From positions 1 to 12,815 of the forward strand of contig CBFGSX010000042.1 in the NCBI GenBank assembly GCA_965651535.1: 12,815 nucleotides of DNA. The letters run 5' to 3'. This document shows positions 6,187-12,501 of this stretch, in pieces. The notes beneath the pieces were generated by a model. That model saw only the letters and a list, made by a program, of their open reading frames with translations, had not been told where the DNA came from and did no database searches. The translations under genes and the position numbers were made by a program. Source of the stretch: JAQGJA01 sp965651535. GTDB lineage: Bacteria; Pseudomonadota; Alphaproteobacteria; Micavibrionales; SZUA-601. Each line of letters begins with the position of its first letter. Positions within the stretch are counted from its first letter, which is position 1.

Positions 6187-7476
6187 ATGCCAACCAAAAT
6201 CCTGATGCCTGCCCTTTCCCCGACGATGACCGAAGGCACGCTTGCCGCGTGGAAGGTCAAAGAGGGCGATACGATCAAAGCCGGCAAAGTCATCGCCGAG
6301 ATCGAAACCGACAAGGCGACGATGGAAGTCGAAGCGGTGGACGAGGGCAAGATCGCCAAAATCCTTGTCCCCGAAGGCACGGAAAACGTCGCGGTCAATA
6401 CGTTGATCGCCGTGTTGCTCGAAGACGGCGAAGATGCATCCGGCGTCGAGGCGTTTATCGCGGCGAATAAAAACGCCGCGCCGAAACCGGCTGCTGCACA
6501 ACCCTCCCAACCTGTCACTCCCGCGAAAGCGGGAGTCCAGTCCGGCTTCTCCGGTCCTGCGACCCATGTCGAGCGCGTATTCGTCTCGCCTTTGGCAAAA
6601 CGTCTGGCGAATGACGCGCATCTTGATTTGTCCAAGGTCGAAGGCACAGGCCCGCATGGCCGTATCACCAAAGAGGACGTGGAAAAGGCAATCCGTTCCG
6701 GCGGTGCAACACCGCGCGGCGGTTCGGCTCCAGCTGCGGCTCCTGCGGCAAGCGGTCCCGACGCAAAACAACTGGCCGATCTTCTCGAGATCAAATACAA
6801 AGAGGAAAAAGTTACGCCCGTGCGCAAAGTCATCGCGCAACGCCTGACGGAAAGCAAACAGACCGTTCCGCATTTCTATCTGAATATCGGTGTCAATATT
6901 GATCCGCTTTTGGCTTTGCGCGCCGATCTGAACAAGAAAGCCGACGGCAAGTTCAAATTGTCGGTCAATGATTTTATTATCAAAGCGGTGGCTCTGGCAT
7001 TGAAAAAAGTCCCGGCCGCCAACGCCTCGTGGAACGGCAATTCGATCCTGTTCTATGAAACGGCGGATATTTCCGTGGCGGTGGCCACGCCGACGGGCCT
7101 GATCACGCCGATCGTCAAAGCGGCGGAAACAAAATCGCTGGAAGTCATTTCAAATGAAATGAAAGACCTCGCGCAGCGTGCCAAGGAAAACAAACTAAAA
7201 CCCACCGAATTCCAGGGCGGGACGTTCTCGCTGTCGAATTTGGGGATGTTCGGCATCAAGCAATTCGACGCGATCATCAATCCGCCGCAAGGGTGCATTC
7301 TGGCCGTGGGGGCGGGTGAACAAACGCCCATCGTCAAAGACGGTAAGGTCGAGATCGCCACGATCATGAATTGCAACCTGTCGGTCGATCACCGCGTGGT
7401 TGATGGCGCGGTCGGTGCGGAATATCTCGCGGCGCTGAAGACATTGCTTGAAAACCCGGAAGAGTTGGTGAAGTAA
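6187..7476 (+). CDS. pdhC: Dihydrolipoyllysine acetyltransferase (PDH E2 core)
   Basis: A 429-residue E2 that transfers acetyl groups from lipoyl-lysine to CoA and forms the core of the complex. There is one lipoyl domain (1-80, lipoyl-lysine K43). A linker of about 50 residues follows. Then comes a peripheral subunit-binding domain (about 132-169, FVSPLAKRLANDAHLDLSKV and GTGPHGRITKEDVEKAI) and a second Ala/Pro linker. The catalytic domain begins around 205 and carries H402 and D406 in SVDHRVVDG. AGGGA (6176-6180) overlaps the pdhB stop, 6 bases before the ATG. Residues 109-121 (PVTPAKAGVQSGF) are encoded by a palindromic repeat, read in frame just ahead of the binding domain. The stop TAA overlaps the next ATG by one base (TAATG). 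Confidence 0.97.
   Translation: MPTKILMPALSPTMTEGTLAAWKVKEGDTIKAGKVIAEIETDKATMEVEAVDEGKIAKILVPEGTENVAVNTLIAVLLEDGEDASGVEAFIAANKNAAPKPAAAQPSQPVTPAKAGVQSGFSGPATHVERVFVSPLAKRLANDAHLDLSKVEGTGPHGRITKEDVEKAIRSGGATPRGGSAPAAAPAASGPDAKQLADLLEIKYKEEKVTPVRKVIAQRLTESKQTVPHFYLNIGVNIDPLLALRADLNKKADGKFKLSVNDFIIKAVALALKKVPAANASWNGNSILFYETADISVAVATPTGLITPIVKAAETKSLEVISNEMKDLAQRAKENKLKPTEFQGGTFSLSNLGMFGIKQFDAIINPPQGCILAVGAGEQTPIVKDGKVEIATIMNCNLSVDHRVVDGAVGAEYLAALKTLLENPEELVK
6514..6540. repeat. Palindromic repeat inserted in the pdhC linker
   Basis: ACTCCCGC (6517-6524) and GCGGGAGT (6529-6536) form a perfect 8-bp stem closed by GAAA, a GNRA-type tetraloop. The flanks GTC and CCAG complete the usual outline of a dispersed repeat. 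In one frame it yields VTPAKAGVQ; the other frames give the equally familiar LPRKRESS and the antisense WTPAFAGVT. These peptides recur in unrelated proteobacterial proteins (from memory), which marks the sequence as a mobile palindrome and not native E2 sequence. It sits in frame in a flexible linker, where an insertion is tolerated. Confidence 0.8.
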
Positions 7477-7766
7477 TGGAAGATAAACTCGCCGAACTGC
7501 GCCGTGAACAGGATGAAGTGGATCGCGAGATTGTTGCAGCGTTGGGAAAACGCGTCGCCGTGCGCAAAAAAATAAGTGCGTTTCGCGTGGATAACAAACT
7601 TCTGACGATTGATCCGGCGCGTATGCAGGTTGTGTTGCAACAGGCGGAAGAAATGGGCAAGGAATATCATGTGCCGGAACAGATGGCGCGCGACGTGTTC
7701 GAAGTTCTGATCGACTGGTCGCATAGACTAGATCGTGAATGGCGCAAGAAGAAAAATGAGGAATAG
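7476..7766 (+). CDS. Chorismate mutase-like (AroQ fold) protein in the PDH operon
   Basis: A 96-residue, probably all-helical protein. It aligns without gaps, at an offset of two residues, to the chorismate mutase domain of the E. coli P-protein as I remember it. R9, R26, D46, R49 and S82 match the E. coli active-site R11, R28, D48, R51 and S84. K39, E52 and Q88 are replaced by R37, M50 and D86. Chorismate mutase turns chorismate into prephenate, but the loss of the Lys and Glu makes normal activity doubtful. The ATG overlaps the pdhC stop by one base and the stop is one base from the lpdA start, so the gene is built into the PDH operon and very likely translated with it. Possible roles are a ligand-binding regulator, a complex-associated small protein or a weak mutase. 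The family call is fairly firm; the function is open. Confidence 0.75.
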   Translation: MEDKLAELRREQDEVDREIVAALGKRVAVRKKISAFRVDNKLLTIDPARMQVVLQQAEEMGKEYHVPEQMARDVFEVLIDWSHRLDREWRKKKNEE

Positions 7767-7767
7767 C

Positions 7768-9165
7768 ATGACCACAGAAAATTTTGATCTCGTCGTATTG
7801 GGGGCCGGGCCGGGCGGTTATGTGGCGGCCATCCGTGCCGCGCAATTGGGGATGAAAACCGCGATTGTCGAACGCGAGCATTTGGGCGGTATCTGCCTGA
7901 ACTGGGGTTGTATCCCGACCAAGGCGCTGCTGCGCTCGAGCGAGATTAACCATACGCTGCAACACCTGAGCGATTACGGTTTCGCCGCCGATAATATCCG
8001 CATCGACTTCCAGAATGTCATCAAGCGTTCGCGCGCCGTCTCGGCGCAACTTGTCGGCGGGATCAAACATCTGATGAAGAAAAACAAGGTCACGGTGTTT
8101 GACGGTTACGGCCAGATCGCGGGCCTCGGCAAGGTCGAAGTGACCGATGGCGCGGCCAAAGGCACGATCATCAACGCGAAACATATCATTATTGCCACAG
8201 GTGCGCGTGCGCGCAGCCTGCCGGGACTTGAGCCGGATGGTGAGACGGTCTGGGCCTATAAGGAAGCATTGCTGCCGCCGGAAATGCCGAAGAATTTGTT
8301 GGTTGTCGGTTCGGGTGCGATCGGTTCGGAATTCGCATCGTTCTATTTGAACATGGGTGCAAAAGTAACGCTCGTCGAAGTGATGGATCGTATCCTTCCT
8401 GTCGAGGACAACGAAGTATCCGCATTCGTGCAGAAATCATTCGAGAAGCAGGGTATGAAAGTCCTGACCAAAGCCGTTGTCAAATCGCTCAAGCGTGGCA
8501 AGGGTGAAGTGACGGCCAGCATCGAAAAAGACGGCAAGATCACCGAAGAGAAATTCGACAAGGTTATCATGGCCGTCGGCATCGTGCCGAACACGGAAAA
8601 TATCGGCCTTGAGAAAACCAAGATCAAAACCGATCGCGGCCACATTATTACAGACGGCTATGGTCGCACGGACGAGCCGGGATTCTATGCCATCGGCGAC
8701 GTGACGGGCGCGCCGTGGCTGGCGCACAAGGCTTCGCACGAGGCCGTGATCTGCGTCGAAAAAATCGCGGGTCTGCATCCGCATCCGATGAAGAAAGAAA
8801 ACATCCCCGGCTGCACCTATTGCCGCCCGCAAGTCGCCAGCGTCGGTATGACTGAAGCTAAAGCGAAAGAAGCCGGACATACCGTCAAAGTTGGTCGTTT
8901 CCCGTTCATCGGGAATGGTAAAGCGATTGCAATGGGTGAGGCCGAGGGTTTTATCAAGACGGTATTCGATGCCGGTACGGGCGAGTTGCTCGGCGCGCAT
9001 CTGGTCGGTGCCGAAGTGACCGAGATGATCCAGGGCTATGTCATCGCCAAGACCAACGAGCTGACCGAAGCCGAGATGATGCACACCGTCTTCCCGCACC
9101 CGACCATGTCCGAAATGATGCATGAGAGCGTGTTGGATGCGTATGGAAGAGCGCTGCATTACTAG
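7768..9165 (+). CDS. lpdA: Dihydrolipoyl dehydrogenase (E3)
   Basis: A 465-residue FAD-dependent disulfide oxidoreductase that reoxidises dihydrolipoyl groups of the complex and makes NADH. The FAD-binding motif is GAGPGG (12-17), the redox pair is C43 and C48 in GGICLNWGCIPTKALL, and the NAD site is VVGSGAIGSEF. The second FAD motif is FYAIGDVTGAPWLAHKASHEA. The C-terminal dimer-interface H444 and E449 (HPTMSE) complete the active site of the partner subunit. The ATG at 7768 is preferred because GAGGA (7758-7762) lies 5 bases upstream. An in-frame GTG at 7735 would add 11 residues inside the preceding gene. The stop at 9163-9165 overlaps the opposing gene's stop in the shared CTAG, so no terminator fits between them. 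Confidence 0.97.
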   Translation: MTTENFDLVVLGAGPGGYVAAIRAAQLGMKTAIVEREHLGGICLNWGCIPTKALLRSSEINHTLQHLSDYGFAADNIRIDFQNVIKRSRAVSAQLVGGIKHLMKKNKVTVFDGYGQIAGLGKVEVTDGAAKGTIINAKHIIIATGARARSLPGLEPDGETVWAYKEALLPPEMPKNLLVVGSGAIGSEFASFYLNMGAKVTLVEVMDRILPVEDNEVSAFVQKSFEKQGMKVLTKAVVKSLKRGKGEVTASIEKDGKITEEKFDKVIMAVGIVPNTENIGLEKTKIKTDRGHIITDGYGRTDEPGFYAIGDVTGAPWLAHKASHEAVICVEKIAGLHPHPMKKENIPGCTYCRPQVASVGMTEAKAKEAGHTVKVGRFPFIGNGKAIAMGEAEGFIKTVFDAGTGELLGAHLVGAEVTEMIQGYVIAKTNELTEAEMMHTVFPHPTMSEMMHESVLDAYGRALHY

Positions 9166-10163
9166 GCCGCAAGCCTATTCTTACATTCCTGCTGCGATAG
9201 AACGGCGCGGATATTTTCAAGCGTTGTTGTGGCGATATTGTTCAATGCTTCTTCGGTCAAGAATGCCTGATGCCCCGTAATAATCACATTCGGGAAGGTT
9301 AAAAGACGCGAGAAAATATCGTCGTGAATAATCCGAGACGAATGATCGTCAAAAAATAATTCTTTCTCGCCTTCGTACACATCCAGCCCCAGCGCACCAA
9401 GACGACCGGATTTCAACGCCTCGATGGCGGCCGCCGTATCGATCAGGCCACCGCGTCCCGTATTGATCAAAAACGTGCCGTCCTGCATTTTGCCAAACGC
9501 CGTTTTTCCGATCATGTGATGGTTTTCCGGCGTCAACGGGCAATGCAGGCTGATGATCTTTGCGCGTGCATAGAGCGTGTCCAGATCGGCATAGTCGATC
9601 CTCAGATTTTTTGCCCATTCGAGATTGGGATACAAATCATGGACAATAACACTGCACCCGATGCCTTTCATAATTTCAGCGAAGGCCTGACCGATCTGGC
9701 CCGTGCCGATCACGCCGACGGTTTTGCCGTATAGATCGAACCCCATCAAACCGTTCAGGGAAAAATTTCCCTCGCGCACGCGGTTATAGGCTTTGTGCGT
9801 TTTGCGGCTCAAGGCTATCAGCAAAGCGAGGGCGTGCTCGGCCACGGCGCGTGGCGAATAGGTCGGTACGCGCACCACCGCCAACCCCAGCGCTTCGGCG
9901 GCTTTGAGATCGACATGGTTGTATCCCGCACAGCGCAAAGCAATGATTTTGACACCGTGTTCCTTAAGCGCGCTCAGAACCGTCCGGTCCAGCGTGTCAT
10001 TGACAAAAGCGCATACAGAATCATAGCCCGCGGCCAAAGCGGCGGTCTGTTCGGTCAACTTGGCTTCGACCCCTTCGATGATAAAACCGAAACGCGCATT
10101 GGCAATGCGGAAGCTCTCCAAATCATAGGGTTTTGCGCTGAAAATCAGGATTTTTTCTGTCAT
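9162..10163 (-). CDS. ldhA: D-lactate dehydrogenase (D-2-hydroxyacid dehydrogenase family)
   Basis: A 333-residue NAD-dependent enzyme, probably reducing pyruvate to D-lactate. The Rossmann motif is GTGQIG (153-158) with D176 ending the second strand, which favours NAD over NADP. Catalytic residues R237 (NTGRGG), E266 (DVYEGE) and H298 (TGHQAF) are present at an offset of two from the classic D-LDH numbering. The stretches GEKELFFDDHS and GHQAFLTEEAL resemble the fermentative LdhA subgroup more than glycerate or phosphoglycerate dehydrogenases. The ATG at 10163 is chosen; the longer open frame (to 10346) overlaps the gene ahead of it and adds 61 residues with no family likeness. GGAG lies 13 bases upstream, so initiation may be weak or coupled to the gene ahead, whose stop is 10 bases away. 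Its place beside PDH puts two pyruvate-consuming routes together. Confidence 0.85.
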   Translation of the reverse strand: MTEKILIFSAKPYDLESFRIANARFGFIIEGVEAKLTEQTAALAAGYDSVCAFVNDTLDRTVLSALKEHGVKIIALRCAGYNHVDLKAAEALGLAVVRVPTYSPRAVAEHALALLIALSRKTHKAYNRVREGNFSLNGLMGFDLYGKTVGVIGTGQIGQAFAEIMKGIGCSVIVHDLYPNLEWAKNLRIDYADLDTLYARAKIISLHCPLTPENHHMIGKTAFGKMQDGTFLINTGRGGLIDTAAAIEALKSGRLGALGLDVYEGEKELFFDDHSSRIIHDDIFSRLLTFPNVIITGHQAFLTEEALNNIATTTLENIRAVLSQQECKNRLAA

Positions 10164-10173
10164 GGCCCGGACG

Positions 10174-10734
10174 TTACTCCGAAGGTGTGTAGCGCACAAG
10201 ACGGTTTTGGTTAAAGAGGAGCGGAGCAGGTGAGGGGCTGGCAATCGGCCCCGGAGCAGGCTTGATGCTTGCGATACGCTCAATCTTTTGGTTTGAGCGA
10301 CAAAATGTGCCCTGTGGTTCGCGGTCGAACAAAGCTGTGGCGGCAATCCCGAGGGCTGTTCCTTTTGAATCGAGTAGGGGCGTTTTTCCGGTCAGCGGGA
10401 TCATGACGCTGTTCTTGGAGCTTGGTGTGAAATCGACGCGAATAGCGTCGGTCTTGCCGTTTCGATCCCGGTCCAGCGCCGTATAGCGTCTTCGGGTTTC
10501 GGATTCTCCTTTTCGTAAGACAAGGGTGACTGTGTTTTCGGCTCTGTCCGTCAGGCAGGTATTTTCACGCGTATGGTCATACATCATCCAGACCATATCG
10601 GCATTTCGCGGATTGTTTTGAAGAAGCCTTCCGAAAGCATCCTCCAGCATATCCTGCGCCTGCGCTTTGCGGGCAATGCCCAGAGCGTTCAAAGCGAATA
10701 GAGCAACGACAAGCGAGTGCTTAAGATATCCCAT
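10174..10734 (-). CDS. Exported protein of unknown function
   Basis: I do not recognise this 186-residue protein. Residues 1-26 look like a Sec signal peptide (hydrophobic core LVVALFALNALGIA, likely cleavage after AQA at 24-26), so it is probably periplasmic. The mature part has two cysteines, C60 and C145, which could form a disulfide. D88-R-D-R-N-G-K-T-D96 matches a DxDxNGxxD calcium-binding loop, although the last acidic position of a full EF-hand is missing. Residues 158-171 are Pro/Ala/Ser-rich, like a linker. GGGGA lies 3 bases before the ATG, and a TATACT box is 7 bases upstream of it. The gene probably heads a two-gene transcript with ldhA and is divergent from lipA. Confidence 0.75.
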   Translation of the reverse strand: MGYLKHSLVVALFALNALGIARKAQAQDMLEDAFGRLLQNNPRNADMVWMMYDHTRENTCLTDRAENTVTLVLRKGESETRRRYTALDRDRNGKTDAIRVDFTPSSKNSVMIPLTGKTPLLDSKGTALGIAATALFDREPQGTFCRSNQKIERIASIKPAPGPIASPSPAPLLFNQNRLVRYTPSE

Positions 10735-10741
10735 AATCCCC

Positions 10742-10769
10742 AGTATAAGGAAAATAGGAAAAGGTTAAA
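10742..10769 (-). promoter_or_regulatory. Promoter of the exported protein-ldhA pair
   Basis: On the minus strand TTTAAC (10769-10764), a 16-base spacer and TATACT (10747-10742) precede the ATG at 10734. The -10 box matches the consensus at 5 of 6 positions, the -35 at 3. Only 7 bases separate the -10 box from the ATG, so the transcript would start at or next to the start codon. Confidence 0.4.
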
Positions 10770-10819
10770 GGGAAAACCCCCATTTTTCGCTCTTGCAGCA
10801 AGGGATTCGGCGCGAAAGG

Positions 10820-10849
10820 ATGGCATTTTAACTGTTTGATCCTTATATT
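10820..10849 (+). promoter_or_regulatory. Promoter of lipA, predicted leaderless
   Basis: ATGGCA (10820-10825, 4 of 6), an 18-base spacer and TATATT (10844-10849, 5 of 6) precede the lipA ATG at 10857 by 7 bases. No ribosome binding site is visible in TACGCGCC before the ATG. Both observations fit a leaderless mRNA. lipA thus seems to be transcribed separately from the PDH operon. Confidence 0.45.
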
Positions 10850-10856
10850 ACGCGCC

Positions 10857-11843
10857 ATGAGCGAGACTTTTCCTATCCTTGACCCGATTGCCAAGAAGCG
10901 CGAACTAATCCAGGCGCGCCACCCCGACAAGGCGCATAAACCGGATAATCCCGTGCAGCGCACGAAGCCGGACTGGATCCGCGCAAAAGCGCCGACGAGT
11001 GAGGGTTATAAGGATACGCATCGCATCCTGCGCAATTTGAATCTTACGACCGTGTGCGAGGAGGCGGCCTGTCCGAATATCGGCGAGTGCTGGACCAAGA
11101 AACACGCCACCATGATGATTATGGGCGGCACCTGCACGCGCGCCTGTGCGTTTTGCAATATCGCCACGGGCAAACCCGAAGCCTTGGATAAATTCGAGCC
11201 GCAGCGTGTCGCCGTCGCGGTGATGGAGCTGGGCCTGAAGCACGTTGTCATTACCTCGGTGGATCGCGATGATCTCGAGGATGGCGGAGCAGCGCATTTC
11301 GTGAAAACCATCGAGCGCATCCGCGCTATGGCGCCGGGGACAACCATTGAAATTCTGACGCCGGATTTCCGCCGCAAGGAAGAGTCGATCGACCGCGTGG
11401 CCGAAGCGCGCCCCGACGTGTTCAACCACAATTTGGAAACCGTGCCGCGTTTGTATCCGAAAATCCGCATGGGCGCGCGTTATTTCTCGTCGTTGCGCCT
11501 TTTGCAGCGCGTGAAGGAAGTCGCGCCGGAAACCTTCACCAAATCGGGCATTATGGTCGGCCTTGGCGAAACCAAGGAAGAAGTCCTGCAAGTCATGGAC
11601 GATATGCGCGCGGCAAATGTTGATTTCCTGACCATCGGGCAGTATCTGCAGCCGACCGTCAAACACGCCGCCGTCGACCGTTTCGTGACGCCGGATGAAT
11701 TCAAATATTATGAGTCAATGGCCAAAGCCAAAGGTTTCCTGTTGGTCTCGGCAACACCGATGACGCGCTCCAGCTATCACGCCGATGACGATTTCAACAA
11801 GCTGCGCGATGCGCGTAACGCTTTACTCAAGGCGGCGGAATAA
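10857..11843 (+). CDS. lipA: Lipoyl synthase
   Basis: A 328-residue radical SAM enzyme that inserts two sulfurs into octanoyl groups on lipoyl domains. The auxiliary iron-sulfur cluster ligands are C67, C72 and C78 (CEEAACPNIGECW). The radical SAM CxxxCxxC ligands are C93, C97 and C100 (GGTCTRACAFC). TSVDRDDLEDGGA, FNHNLETV and the C-terminal RSSYHAD, whose Ser completes the auxiliary cluster, are also present. The first 40 or so residues are basic and variable. The ATG at 10857 is chosen over an in-frame TTG at 10836, which would add 7 residues and lie within the likely promoter. Its expected substrates include the lipoyl domains of PdhB and PdhC encoded upstream. The stop overlaps the next ATG (TAATG). 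Confidence 0.97.
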   Translation: MSETFPILDPIAKKRELIQARHPDKAHKPDNPVQRTKPDWIRAKAPTSEGYKDTHRILRNLNLTTVCEEAACPNIGECWTKKHATMMIMGGTCTRACAFCNIATGKPEALDKFEPQRVAVAVMELGLKHVVITSVDRDDLEDGGAAHFVKTIERIRAMAPGTTIEILTPDFRRKEESIDRVAEARPDVFNHNLETVPRLYPKIRMGARYFSSLRLLQRVKEVAPETFTKSGIMVGLGETKEEVLQVMDDMRAANVDFLTIGQYLQPTVKHAAVDRFVTPDEFKYYESMAKAKGFLLVSATPMTRSSYHADDDFNKLRDARNALLKAAE

Positions 11844-12073
11844 TGGCGGAAATGCGCAACGATTTCGAGATCGCCATGACGGGCCGCGCCTTCGAGGGTT
11901 GCGAGGCGGTGGTACGCCTGTTTGAAGAAAACGGCCGCAACGGTGTTTTTCTCGTGCTGCGCGACAAGGCAAAAAATTGTCACGTTCAAAGAGCCGCCGA
12001 AGAAATCTGGGAAGGAAAAATTCCCGAATATCTTCAGATGCGTGCGCGCAGTGCTTCGGCCCTTTCGCAGTAA
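11843..12073 (+). CDS. Small hypothetical protein coupled to lipA
   Basis: I do not recognise this 76-residue protein. It starts on the last base of the lipA stop (TAATG), with AAGG (11829-11832) upstream, so it is probably translated with lipA. The sequence mixes charged and hydrophobic residues, including CEAVVRLFEENG and a likely strand GVFLVLRD, followed by the helix-prone RAAEEIWEGKIPEYLQ. There is no membrane segment or signal peptide. Its last 40 bases overlap the end of the convergent gene on the other strand. Its codon use resembles the flanking genes, and the stop-start overlap is the main evidence that it is real. Confidence 0.6.
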   Translation: MAEMRNDFEIAMTGRAFEGCEAVVRLFEENGRNGVFLVLRDKAKNCHVQRAAEEIWEGKIPEYLQMRARSASALSQ

Positions 12074-12450
12074 ACCGCCCATAAATTCTGCGTGAATTTC
12101 ATTGCAGGGTCTATTTGTTCCCGTGCCATTTCATCTTCAAAGAACGGCAGATTGAGCATCTGGCACAGATTGTCGCAAAATGTGGCATTGGGCGTCAGAT
12201 AAGCCATTGGCGCGGATTTGCGCTCGCGCAGGATGTAGTCGTATGAGGCCTGATAGAGGGCCATCTTTGGGCCTTTGTCGCAATACGCCGCGCTTTGCTG
12301 CTCCAGATATGCGTATAAGTTCAGCAGATAGGTGTTGTTGATATTAAGAAGAGATTGGAAATGCGTGCATTGCCACAGGGCCAAAGGCTTGCGCAGTGCG
12401 TCGGCGGCATCCAGCAGCCGCTTTTCCTGATCGGGGGCCAGTTTCGGCAT
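12034..12450 (-). CDS. Hypothetical soluble protein
   Basis: A 138-residue protein I do not recognise. It is predicted to be mostly helical (for example DQEKRLLDAADALRKPLALW and NTYLLNLYAYLEQQSAAY). It has several cysteines, including C28 and C57, no signal peptide and no membrane segment. No Shine-Dalgarno sequence precedes the ATG at 12450, but a good promoter ends 11 bases before it, so the message may have almost no leader. It converges on the small gene downstream of lipA with a 40-base overlap and is divergent from coq10. In many alphaproteobacteria lipA is followed directly by coq10, so this gene appears to be an addition to that order. Confidence 0.65.
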   Translation of the reverse strand: MPKLAPDQEKRLLDAADALRKPLALWQCTHFQSLLNINNTYLLNLYAYLEQQSAAYCDKGPKMALYQASYDYILRERKSAPMAYLTPNATFCDNLCQMLNLPFFEDEMAREQIDPAMKFTQNLWAVYCERAEALRARI

Positions 12451-12461
12451 AAGCGGTTGGG

Positions 12462-12489
12462 ACTATAGACAGAAAAACGGTTTTGTCCA
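12462..12489 (-). promoter_or_regulatory. Minus-strand promoter for the 138-residue protein gene
   Basis: On the minus strand TGGACA (12489-12484) and TATAGT (12467-12462) are separated by 16 bases, each matching the sigma-70 consensus at 5 of 6 positions. It is the best-looking promoter in the window. Transcription would start about 5 bases before the ATG at 12450. Confidence 0.5.
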
Positions 12490-12494
12490 ATACT
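12466..12494 (+). promoter_or_regulatory. Plus-strand promoter for coq10, overlapping the divergent one
   Basis: TAGACA (12466-12471, 5 of 6) and AATACT (12489-12494, 4 of 6) are separated by 17 bases. Seven bases separate the -10 box from the coq10 ATG, again predicting a leaderless message. Its -35 box overlaps the -10 box of the minus-strand promoter, and its -10 overlaps that promoter's -35. Confidence 0.45.
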
Positions 12495-12501
12495 GCGGTT
12501 G

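Noticed and set aside
5599..6873. A 424-codon minus-strand frame across pdhB and pdhC
   Set aside because: It is a compositional shadow of the two PDH genes. Repeated RIDRDVFRAFGDKDF-like stretches simply mirror the duplicated lipoyl domains.
7195..8184. A 329-codon minus-strand frame across the pdhC end, the mutase-like gene and lpdA
   Set aside because: It crosses three well-supported genes with no recognisable domain and no ribosome binding site.
10164..10346. N-terminal extension of the D-lactate dehydrogenase
   Set aside because: It lies inside the coding region of the exported protein gene in another frame, and the family fold begins at MTEKILIFSA.
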